From: Photobacterium proteolyticum
GTDB lineage: Bacteria; Pseudomonadota; Gammaproteobacteria; Enterobacterales; Vibrionaceae
Assembly (NCBI RefSeq): GCF_001939735.1
Contig: NZ_MJIL01000099.1
Location: forward strand, 60,588-124,587
Direction: 5' to 3'
Length of the DNA stretch: 64,000 bases
Shown here: positions 1 to 7,989 of the stretch, piece after piece
Position numbering within the stretch: position 1 is the stretch's first letter
Layout of the letters: each line of letters opens with the position of its first letter
The notes under the pieces: model-generated
The model's input: the letters and a program-made list of their open reading frames with translations, nothing else
Database searches by the model: none
What the model was told of the DNA's origin: nothing
Translations under genes and position numbers: made by a program

Positions 1-783
1 GATCATTTCAAACGTCAGGCGGCAGTATTACAAGCAAGCTTATTGGATCGTGAATTTGATTGGTGCGCTGCGCCAGTGTTTTTGCTTTTATCCGATCACA
101 AAGGCAATGACGAAGAGTGGTACTACCAATTATTCTCAACGCTTTGTAAAGTCATACCGGCCTTAACGACTCACACCGAATGTTATTTATTTCCATATGG
201 TTGCTCTGCGATGTTATTAGCCTGGCGTCATCTTGAATATTTATTATGTGAGAAGCGACACCCTTATATTTGGGTCTTAGCTGTAGATAGCGATCCGCGC
301 CTTAGTTCTGGTGTTGTTGGTCAGCCGCAACAGCATCATATTCAGCTAAATAGTGGTATTGCTGCTGAAAGTGTTCTTTTGGTCAAGATTCGTTTATCAG
401 AAATTGGACTCACACGAAATTGGTTTGCAAGTGAAACACGAGATAGAGAAATAACCGAGGCCAACATTGAGTCCTTATTTAGATGTTACAGCACTGAGCA
501 CAGTAAGGGTATTCAGCAATTTTATGCCCCAAATACTGGAAGCGCTGAATTAGTTGAGAAGTGGACAACCGCTTATTACCTGCTTCACCCATTCGTGGGA
601 TCCCGAACTCAGATTGTAATGACTGGAGTCACAACGGGCGAATTAGGTGCATGTAGCGGCCTTTATAACCTATTGCATCTATACCGACGTTATGAGTGCG
701 GTGAGTATTTGCACAGTACTTTGCAGCTAGAAATATCAGAAAGTCAGTATTTAGGGGCTGCATCGTATACCTGGCATCAATAG
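1..783 (+). CDS. Thiolase/ketoacyl-synthase-like Rhs-associated protein, 5' end outside window
   Basis: The reading frame is open from base 1, so the TTG at 43 is probably internal and the true start lies to the left. The C-terminal segment (GELGACSGLYNLL, around base 640) resembles the GxxGAASG stretch near the end of beta-ketoacyl synthases and thiolases. The catalytic cysteine region is not evident in the visible part. Proteins with a degenerate thiolase fold occur beside rhs genes in type VI secretion clusters of Vibrionaceae, and this one lies 20 nt before the rhs gene in the same orientation. By inference it helps load or stabilise the Rhs effector rather than acting as an enzyme. The fold assignment is by eye and moderate. 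Confidence 0.55.
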   Translation, partial: DHFKRQAAVLQASLLDREFDWCAAPVFLLLSDHKGNDEEWYYQLFSTLCKVIPALTTHTECYLFPYGCSAMLLAWRHLEYLLCEKRHPYIWVLAVDSDPRLSSGVVGQPQQHHIQLNSGIAAESVLLVKIRLSEIGLTRNWFASETRDREITEANIESLFRCYSTEHSKGIQQFYAPNTGSAELVEKWTTAYYLLHPFVGSRTQIVMTGVTTGELGACSGLYNLLHLYRRYECGEYLHSTLQLEISESQYLGAASYTWHQ

Positions 784-802
784 TAAATCATTGTAGGATG
801 AC

Positions 803-3800
803 ATGGACGAAATTAAGCAGTTACAGCTTAAAGCCAATGATGGCAAAGCATATATATTTACTGTTGCAACTAATAATTCTAGTCAAATATCGTCTCAATT
901 CGAAACGCTTCAGTTAGCCCGGCTACATGTTGATAAATTTGCTCGCCTAAGGCCAAGGCAGGGCGGCGATTTATTGGCTGTACTGGGGATGCTTGATTTT
1001 CAGGCTGAAGTCCAAGCTAGATCCGGTAACCATAATGCATTCGTTAAAGCGCAGGAAAGAGTCGCGAAGGCTTTATTTGAAGGGGAGCTAACAGTATTTG
1101 AAATTCCGGCTATTGACCCCGTTGTTATGCATCAACCGTCGTTGCTTGAAATTGCGGCTAAGACAACAAAGCAGGTAGGGACACAAGGGGGTAAAAAGGA
1201 TAATTCCTCTGCGGGGAAAGACACTGTTCGAGATAGCAAAGTGCCGGTCACACCTGATGAGATGGAGTATTGTGGCGATCCCGTATCGATGGCCACCGGT
1301 GAAGAAATTCTGCATTTAACGGACATTTCTCTGTCAGGAAGTTCGCCTATTCAATGGCAACGGTTATATCGTTCCAGTCTTTGTTCGGACAATGTCGGAT
1401 TAGGTTATGGATGGCGAAGCAACTTCCATTACGAGTTAACCAAGTATCAGTCGGCGGAAGGAGATAGTGAGCAGTGGCGCTTTATCGATAGCCAGGGCTC
1501 GGTATTGGTGTTCGATGATGTAGATAAAGGAGCTGTGAGTTATCAATTAACCGCAGGGGCTACGCTGTATCATGATCCTCATGGTTATTATCAGCTCGTG
1601 CTAAATGATGGCCGACAGTTGCGTTTTGTCTATCAGCATCGGCGTTGGTTGCTTGAAAGGTTGCGAGAAAATGAAACCCTTCAATATCGTTTTAGCTACT
1701 CCAGCGCAGGGCGATTAATACGAATAGTTGCTAATAACTGTCAGGCACTTGAATTACGATATGATGCCGGGGGAAATCTGATTGAGGTTCAGGCTAATGC
1801 CGGGGGGACGCCTTATGTCCTGGCACATTATCACTATAGTGCTGAAGGGGATTTATGCGAAGCAAGTAACCGTCAACAGCAGGTTGAGAACTATCAGTAT
1901 TCAGGCCACTTACTGACCCGTAGAATTCGTCCATCAGGCTTTAGTCATTACTTTAAATGGCAGGGAGCAGGCTCATTAGCCAGATGCATTGCTCAGTGGG
2001 GTGACGAAGATAATTATCGGTATAGTTTTGAGTATGATCTTGATAAGCATACGGCAGTGAGCACCGATAGCCAGGGCAATCAATGGCGATACGAGCATAA
2101 CACTCAGGGAAAGTTGATTCGGAAGGTGTCTCCGAAAGGGCATGTTTGGCGATATTGTTATGACTCCCGCTCAAGAAAAATTGCGGAAATTGCACCTGGC
2201 GGTGAAGCAACGCGATTTTTTTATAATCATTATGGCCAGCTACGTGAGAGACAATCTCCAGACGGTAGCATAACACGTTATGACTACAATCGAATGGGGT
2301 TAGTTAGCCGTATAGTCGATGCAGAAGGTCGTGAATGGCGCAATGATTTCAACAGCTTTGGTCGATTGTTAAGCCAATATGATCCTGCAAGTGGCACCAA
2401 GCAATTTCATTATGATCGTTACGGAAGAGTGATTTGCATTGAGCACTCGAACGGACATAGCCAACGGTATTGGTGGGATGAACATGGGCTGTTGGCTGCA
2501 TATCAAGACGGTGAGGCAATAACCCGTTACAGCTATGATGAACTAGGCGAAATTAACGGTATTATCAATACCGATGGTTGGGTGACACAGTTCAAGCGGG
2601 ATCGTTCGGGAAATATAATCGAAGTTGCTGAATACCCGCAAACGAACCCAGAGCAACATCGCTGCCTCTCAATTGATTACGACTGGGCCGGTCGTCCTAC
2701 ATCATTCACTGCCGCATTAGACAGAACATATACCCTTGTTTATCAAGGCCTTGCTCAACCTGTTCAGTATATTCGTCCTGATGGCAGTTGGCTTAAGTTT
2801 CAATATGATAAAGAACGTAATCTGACAGCCATAGAGCGTAGTGATGGTGTTTCTTACTGTCTTGAGTACGACAGTGAAGAGCAGATACAGAAGACAATTG
2901 GTTTTGATGGCCGTACTCAGGAATATCAGTATGACGGGCAGGGGCGATTAATTAGCCTAGCAGAACAAGGCGAGCGATTAGTACAGCTCAAGCGCGATAA
3001 ATGCGGCCGAGTGGTTGATCAACGTTTTACTGCTTTGGGGGTATCCGAGTCTAACCATTTCCAATATGACAATATCGGGCGTTTAAATTATGCAAATAAT
3101 GCCCAGCGTAGACTGAGTATCCATTATCATCTTAGTGGCCAGCCAGCAAAGATATGCCAGGATAACTGGATTATCTTGCATGAATACGATGCTAACGGAA
3201 ATCGTATTACTACCCGGTTACCAGATAATCATCGAATACATTATCGTTATAACGAAAAAGGCCTCCTTACAGGTATAGACTGGGATCAACAACAATTGTT
3301 CCAGTGTAAATTCGATAGCAGTGCAAGAGAAGTTTACCGTGAGCAAAGTAACGGCGTAACGCTTTCGCAGTCCTTTGATGTGCTAGGGCGTTTGAACCAG
3401 CAGTGTTGGAAATATGCTAGTGACGAGCACCGTCGGCAATATCAATTCAATCAGGTGGATCAGCTTGTTGGCATACAAGATAGCGAGCAGGGTGATAGCC
3501 ATTATCAGTTTGATCAACTCGATCAACTTAGCGGCAGTCAATTATCTCATCAACCAGAAAAGCTATTCACCTTCGATAGCTTTGGTAACCCACAGACTCA
3601 TCAAAATGACACCAGTAGCCAACAGGGCAACAAAGAGAGCCACGTCAGCCGTGACAAGCTATTGCAATGGCAAGACACCCACTATAGTTATGACCGCTTT
3701 GGCAACCAAATAAAACGCCATGCCACGCAAGGAAATGAACAGCGCCGCTTCAATGGCTTAAACCAGTTAACGAGTCTGAAAAAAGGCGGTAAATATACTC

Positions 3801-5182
3801 AGTATCATTACGACGCCTTAGGTCGTCGAAGTGCAAAAATCACCGAAAGCCAGCGTGTTGATTTTTTATGGGATGGCGACCAGATCATCGGCGAGCACTG
3901 TAACGGGCAATATACCTGGTACGTGTATGAGCCAAACAGTTTCAGGCCTGTTGCCCTTATTAAGCAAGGGGAAGTCTATTATTACCATCTTGATCACCTT
4001 GGCACCCCGCTCAAACTGACCGACAGCAGCGGTGAAACCGCTTGGCAGGCGGAATACAGTATTGACGGTTTGGCCTCTCCAGTGATTGAAACTATCAGTA
4101 ACCCGCTGCGATTCCAGGGTCAATACTTCGACGAAGAGAGTGGCCTTCACTACAATCGCTTCCGTTACTACGACCCTGAAATAGGGCGGTTTATCCATCA
4201 AGACCCAATAGGGCTACTCGGCGGCATTAACCCGTATCAATACGCCCCCAACCCTGTGCTGTGGACAGATCCACTGGGGTTGAGTTGTAAGGAGGGGGCA
4301 GCAGTAGTCGCTGTAGCAAGAGCAGTACCTTACAAGCCTACATTAAATGTACTAAGTAATAATGTTGTAAAACTGACTACACAAGCAGCAGCCAATGATG
4401 CGTTATACACTGTTGAGAGATCATTACTTGCTGAACTAGTTCCGGCATTGAGTCGAATTGCAGCTGCAATACCTGCTTTGTTGTATAGCCCTTCAGCAGG
4501 CGGAGTGTTTGAGCAATATCAGGCTTCTGATGGAACGACTTACAGTAAATACAGCAGCGAATTGCTGTTCAAGGCTGTAGCACCTAGCGGTGAAACGTGG
4601 TTTGCAGAGAATATTCAAGACGATATTAATTACCGCACCTGGCTCGCAAATGGAGGTGATGGCACATTTGAAGATTGGCTCAGTCAAGGAAAACCTGATA
4701 GCCTAGAAGTTGCAGATGTTCCAAACAAGATCTCATTGGACGATGCGATTAGTGGATTACGAAATACTACAGGTACTGAAGCTAATCAGTTTGCTCGACA
4801 AATAGCCGAAATGTCAACCCACGTTAATCAGAATTTGAACCGCTTGGTTCTAGGAAGATGGGCTGAAAATGGAGGTTATATTGGAGAGGCAAAAACCAAT
4901 GGTGGTGTATGGTATGAGACTGACTCTAGCTTCTTTTCCAAACTTACTGATGGGTTGAGTGAGGCCGAAGGACGTGCAAAAGCTTGGTCTGTCAATGAGC
5001 AATTTCTTCAAGGACAACTAGAGCGCGGTGTTGGTCGAATTGACCTTTATGGTGAAACTATCAGAGAAGTGTTGATTAATAGACCCAATAGCTTCACGGC
5101 AATGGAAATTAAGTTTCTCGAAACAAATGCTAAGGATTTTGGTTATGTTAGAGATGGTAATTCTTGGATTAAGGTTGACTAA
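803..5182 (+). CDS. Rhs polymorphic toxin with YD-repeat core and variable C-terminal tip
   Basis: This is a large Rhs effector of 1459 residues. The N-terminus (about 1-150) has no PAAR motif and no signal peptide. A CGDPVSMATGE segment near residue 155 opens the Rhs shell. Dozens of YD-type repeats (YDxxGRL, YNRMGLV and similar) follow. The core ends near residue 1159 with the conserved DPIGLLGG ... NPYQYAPNP ... DPLGL motif, where Rhs proteins are self-cleaved. About 300 residues of unrelated sequence form the tip. The tip's final third (VLGRW ... AWSVNEQFL ... EIKFLE ... GYVRDG) resembles a recurring Rhs tip family whose activity I cannot name. The absence of a PAAR domain suggests delivery by a separate VgrG or PAAR protein helped by the upstream thiolase-like partner. 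Confidence 0.93.
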   Translation: MDEIKQLQLKANDGKAYIFTVATNNSSQISSQFETLQLARLHVDKFARLRPRQGGDLLAVLGMLDFQAEVQARSGNHNAFVKAQERVAKALFEGELTVFEIPAIDPVVMHQPSLLEIAAKTTKQVGTQGGKKDNSSAGKDTVRDSKVPVTPDEMEYCGDPVSMATGEEILHLTDISLSGSSPIQWQRLYRSSLCSDNVGLGYGWRSNFHYELTKYQSAEGDSEQWRFIDSQGSVLVFDDVDKGAVSYQLTAGATLYHDPHGYYQLVLNDGRQLRFVYQHRRWLLERLRENETLQYRFSYSSAGRLIRIVANNCQALELRYDAGGNLIEVQANAGGTPYVLAHYHYSAEGDLCEASNRQQQVENYQYSGHLLTRRIRPSGFSHYFKWQGAGSLARCIAQWGDEDNYRYSFEYDLDKHTAVSTDSQGNQWRYEHNTQGKLIRKVSPKGHVWRYCYDSRSRKIAEIAPGGEATRFFYNHYGQLRERQSPDGSITRYDYNRMGLVSRIVDAEGREWRNDFNSFGRLLSQYDPASGTKQFHYDRYGRVICIEHSNGHSQRYWWDEHGLLAAYQDGEAITRYSYDELGEINGIINTDGWVTQFKRDRSGNIIEVAEYPQTNPEQHRCLSIDYDWAGRPTSFTAALDRTYTLVYQGLAQPVQYIRPDGSWLKFQYDKERNLTAIERSDGVSYCLEYDSEEQIQKTIGFDGRTQEYQYDGQGRLISLAEQGERLVQLKRDKCGRVVDQRFTALGVSESNHFQYDNIGRLNYANNAQRRLSIHYHLSGQPAKICQDNWIILHEYDANGNRITTRLPDNHRIHYRYNEKGLLTGIDWDQQQLFQCKFDSSAREVYREQSNGVTLSQSFDVLGRLNQQCWKYASDEHRRQYQFNQVDQLVGIQDSEQGDSHYQFDQLDQLSGSQLSHQPEKLFTFDSFGNPQTHQNDTSSQQGNKESHVSRDKLLQWQDTHYSYDRFGNQIKRHATQGNEQRRFNGLNQLTSLKKGGKYTQYHYDALGRRSAKITESQRVDFLWDGDQIIGEHCNGQYTWYVYEPNSFRPVALIKQGEVYYYHLDHLGTPLKLTDSSGETAWQAEYSIDGLASPVIETISNPLRFQGQYFDEESGLHYNRFRYYDPEIGRFIHQDPIGLLGGINPYQYAPNPVLWTDPLGLSCKEGAAVVAVARAVPYKPTLNVLSNNVVKLTTQAAANDALYTVERSLLAELVPALSRIAAAIPALLYSPSAGGVFEQYQASDGTTYSKYSSELLFKAVAPSGETWFAENIQDDINYRTWLANGGDGTFEDWLSQGKPDSLEVADVPNKISLDDAISGLRNTTGTEANQFARQIAEMSTHVNQNLNRLVLGRWAENGGYIGEAKTNGGVWYETDSSFFSKLTDGLSEAEGRAKAWSVNEQFLQGQLERGVGRIDLYGETIREVLINRPNSFTAMEIKFLETNAKDFGYVRDGNSWIKVD

Positions 5183-5184
5183 TA

Positions 5185-5580
5185 ATGGCTAGTAACTTTC
5201 AGAGAAAAGTACAATTAATCTTGGCGGAATTTTTTTCTGCTAAGGGCTTTAAATATGAAGAATCTATAGATTTTAATGAAGGTAACAAATCTATGATTTT
5301 TTATAGCTCTCCGCAATGTAAGTTAAGCTTTTATCGTTCTCAGAGGGATGGCGAAGTCAATTGTTTAGTCGGTACTATTGGAGCTGTCAATATAGATTTG
5401 GATAGTGGTAAATGGTTATTCTTGAGTTCATTGTTGTCTGAAGGAAAGGACTCGTCGATAGAGGAGTTGCTAGCTGCTGTTCCTGACTCGCCGAAGAGCG
5501 ATGAAGAACAGCTTTGTGAAATTGAGATTAAACTGAGACAAAATTTTGATGAGATCGTGAAGGGACTGATTAAAATGTAG
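5185..5580 (+). CDS. Candidate immunity protein for the Rhs tip
   Basis: The ATG lies 2 nt after the rhs stop codon, so the two genes are almost certainly cotranscribed and probably translationally coupled. The product is a 131-residue soluble acidic protein with no signal peptide or membrane segment. This position and size are typical of Rhs immunity genes, and by inference it neutralises the C-terminal toxin domain in the producing cell. I recognise no family. Its A+T content is higher than that of the Rhs core, as usual for recently exchanged tip/immunity cassettes. Confidence 0.7.
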   Translation: MASNFQRKVQLILAEFFSAKGFKYEESIDFNEGNKSMIFYSSPQCKLSFYRSQRDGEVNCLVGTIGAVNIDLDSGKWLFLSSLLSEGKDSSIEELLAAVPDSPKSDEEQLCEIEIKLRQNFDEIVKGLIKM

Positions 5581-5632
5581 TTCCAAACGGAGTTGGTAGT
5601 AATAAATCTATAGATGAATATTCTTACGTTAG

Positions 5633-5965
5633 ATGGAAAAAGTTTTCGATGGTAGTGATGTTGAAACATCAATTCTACCTATACATTTTGATAATCATAG
5701 ATTTATTATTCCGGCAAATGAATTAAAGCCGATTTCTGAGTTGGTTAGTTTTTCGAATCCTGTTAAACCAAATGAAATTTCATCATTGTTAGGTTATAAA
5801 ATCACGGCGCTGGGAAAGTTGAAGAACCAAATCACAAACTGGAAGCAGTGTAACGAAGCGTTGGAACAACGTGGTTCAATTACCTACTGGGTTGATGACT
5901 CTGCTATCGGCTCTTGGAGATGCACCGAACATCACGGTAACGTGGTCGTGGGTTCCGTATACTGA
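5633..5965 (+). pseudogene. Fragment of an IS5-family (IS903-type) transposase fused to unrelated sequence
   Basis: From about base 5810 the frame encodes GKLKNQITNWKQCNEAL followed by RGSITYWVDDSAIGSW, the characteristic N-terminus of IS903-group IS5 transposases (usual form MxKxKxxITNWxxYNxAL). The normal ATG appears as CTG (5810). After EHHG the frame is lost: the expected YTDTAL segment continues in another frame near 5956-5975, and sequence then switches to Rhs DNA. Nothing of the DDE catalytic domain remains. The first 59 codons from the ATG at 5633 match nothing I know and may be an immunity-gene leftover. Non-functional as a transposase. Confidence 0.75.
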
Positions 5966-5968
5966 TAC

Positions 5969-6219
5969 TGCTTTGGCAACCGACCAAAAACCATAGCCTA
6001 CAAGGCAACGAACAACAGCGTCGCTTCAATGGCTTAAACCAGTTTCAGGCCCGTCGCCCTGATCAAGCAGGGCAAATCTACTACTACCATCTTGATCATC
6101 TCGGCACCCCGATCAAGCTCACCGACAGTAGAGGTGAAACCGCCTGGCAGGCGGAATACAGTATTGACGGTTTGGCCTCTCCAGTGATTGAAACTATCCG
6201 TAACCCGCTGCGATTCCAG
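5969..6219 (+). pseudogene. Decayed second copy of the Rhs core
   Basis: Bases 5969-6043 match the intact rhs gene around 3697-3771. Bases 6044-6219 match around 3941-4117. About 170 bp of core is therefore missing, and the two parts are out of frame. The segment 6145-6219 is identical to 4043-4117 except at one position. It stops abruptly at 6220, just before the conserved RYYDPEIGRF/DPIGL block would begin. This is what remains of an older, displaced Rhs 3' end, and it marks the locus as a site of tip exchange by homologous recombination in the core. Confidence 0.88.
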
Positions 6220-6341
6220 ATAAGTATCTAAAAGCAAAAGGATGGTTGTAGTGGTAGATATGGTGAGTAGTAGAGTCTTTAGAGCAGCTGAAAGAACACT
6301 GTCTATACTAATGATTAACTTCATTATGCGAGGATAGGCTC

Positions 6342-6686
6342 ATGGCAGGTAACCCTTCCAATCAATATCTTAAAATCAAAAAGCGTCATCCGGATCTACT
6401 CAATGCACTAGAGGCGCTTGGTAAGGCAACGAAGCAGGAAGGGCCACTGGATGAGAAATCAGCGCAGTTGATTCAACTCGCGGCGGCAGCGGCTATTCGC
6501 TCTGAAGGTGCGGTTCACAGCCATACTAAGCGGGCACTAGAAGCGGGTGCAAGTGCCGAAGAAATACGTCATACGCTCATCCTGCTAACAAGTACACTTG
6601 GCTTTCCTTGTGTGATGGCAGCGCTGAGCTGGGCGGATGAGAAAATTGAGACTTTTCAGTCGACCGATCCTGACTGGGAAGTGTAG
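6342..6686 (+). CDS. Carboxymuconolactone decarboxylase/AhpD-fold protein
   Basis: A 114-residue all-helical protein of the CMD family. The family segment reads EGAVHSHTKRALEAGAS with E55, H59 and H61. The cysteine pair of AhpD-type peroxidase partners (CxxC) is absent, so it resembles the non-redox CMD branch rather than AhpD. The ATG is preceded by a good ribosome site (GCGAGGATAG). It stands alone between the Rhs scar and a terminator. Substrate unknown. Confidence 0.85.
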   Translation: MAGNPSNQYLKIKKRHPDLLNALEALGKATKQEGPLDEKSAQLIQLAAAAAIRSEGAVHSHTKRALEAGASAEEIRHTLILLTSTLGFPCVMAALSWADEKIETFQSTDPDWEV

Positions 6687-6708
6687 TTCGAAAACAAGAG
6701 ACAACAAA

Positions 6709-6731
6709 AAACCCGCTGCATTAGCGGGTTT
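6709..6731. terminator. Intrinsic terminator after the CMD gene
   Basis: A 9-bp perfect stem AAACCCGCT/AGCGGGTTT with a 5-nt loop lies 22 nt after the CMD stop. An A-run on its left means it can also work on the minus strand. Confidence 0.8.
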
Positions 6732-7105
6732 CAGGTGCATATCTGAAAAGAGTATGAAAAGCGCGTCGAGAGTTAGCTATTACAGGGTTCTGCTTCTCTC
6801 TCGTTGACCATGCTACAAGCCCAGAAACTTACATGGTTGCTACTCTTTCCCCTCATCTCAAAAGACCTATTGGCAGAAAGATACGCTTTCCAATATTCAG
6901 TATAGATCAGCTTTAACTAACGTCTAGGGCTTTGAGTAAAATAATGCGCTGCCCATCCCCTTTAGCAAAGAGTATTCTTTTGGTGAGTTGTTGCTAAGTC
7001 ATTGCATAATATACCTTATTTGCATAATGAGAGTTTACGCACTGAATTAAAAATAGCTCTGGTGAATGATAAGAGCATCTGAGGCATTACGTAGTTTGTA
7101 AATAG
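6732..7105. other. Intergenic region, 374 bases
   Basis: No supportable gene on either strand. The right part (about 6990-7080) is A+T-rich and contains TTGCATAATATACC and TTGCATAATGAG segments, which could be promoter elements for the gene at 7106. Confidence 0.5.
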
Positions 7106-7771
7106 ATGAGTGGTATGATTCAACAAGAACAACAATTTAATGACGTGCTATTAGACAAATTGGTAGCACATTTTGGGGTAACAAATATTAAAAAGGATGG
7201 GGGATATATTCTACGTGATGGCAGTTTACTCAATTTGAATCGTTCTGATTTGAGTAATCGTCAGTATCATCGGGCAGTTGCGGAATTACTACCTAAAGAA
7301 ATGCATGGTGCCTGTGATGAGATAACAATTGTTAACTTAATGACGGCGACAGGTATTATTCGCTATGAAGCCCGGGGGCGTGTGCATGTCGCAACAAAGC
7401 CAACTCAACCACAGCGCCGTAAGTTGTTTGAGATCATGAAATACAGCGAGCATAGTTATCGCGTATTGGTATCGGATACCAATGCCGCTACGATCGGTGA
7501 CAAGAATTTTAAATCACCGCAAGCACATGAGTTACTGCAGTATTTTGAAGGCTGTTTCAGTGGTAATCAACAGCAGTATCGGGATGATGAGTTTGGCATT
7601 AGTAAAGAGCAAGACGATATTATTTTTACTTTTCGTCCGGCACAACGTCAGATCGGGCGGTATCAGCCAAGTACTAGAACCTTTACTATAATGCCAGAGT
7701 TCGAAGGTTCCATGGCTTTGTTTAAAGAAAAAACTGCAAAGTTATTGCAAGAGGAAAGTAACGTGGTTTGA
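7106..7771 (+). CDS. Hypothetical protein, 221 residues
   Basis: I do not recognise this family. The product is soluble, has no signal peptide or membrane segment, and is rich in Q and charged residues. ATGs at 7106 and 7115 are both possible and neither has a strong ribosome site. The middle region (GVTNIKKDGGYILRDGS, GRVHVATKPTQPQRR) gives no motif I can name. It is monocistronic, with its own promoter-like upstream region and a strong terminator downstream. Base composition matches the neighbouring housekeeping genes. Confidence 0.7.
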   Translation: MSGMIQQEQQFNDVLLDKLVAHFGVTNIKKDGGYILRDGSLLNLNRSDLSNRQYHRAVAELLPKEMHGACDEITIVNLMTATGIIRYEARGRVHVATKPTQPQRRKLFEIMKYSEHSYRVLVSDTNAATIGDKNFKSPQAHELLQYFEGCFSGNQQQYRDDEFGISKEQDDIIFTFRPAQRQIGRYQPSTRTFTIMPEFEGSMALFKEKTAKLLQEESNVV

Positions 7772-7861
7772 TATCAATATTTTATAAGTTATCTGATATC
7801 TACTTAACGAAATATTGATTTCCACACGCGAGATGAGATTTATTTAGTAGTGAAATTAACT

Positions 7862-7892
7862 CAGGGAGGCTATAATTTGCCTCCCTGTTTTA
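7862..7892 (+). terminator. Intrinsic terminator after the 7106 gene
   Basis: Perfect 9-bp stem CAGGGAGGC/GCCTCCCTG, 8-nt loop, then TTTTATTT. It lies 90 nt after the stop codon. Confidence 0.9.
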
Positions 7893-7989
7893 TTTATATC
7901 AACAAAATTCAATATAACGATATGATTTATATCGATATTAAATTACTGCCTTGTTTCATTTACTTTTGGCCATTCATCTTTGGTTTTCA

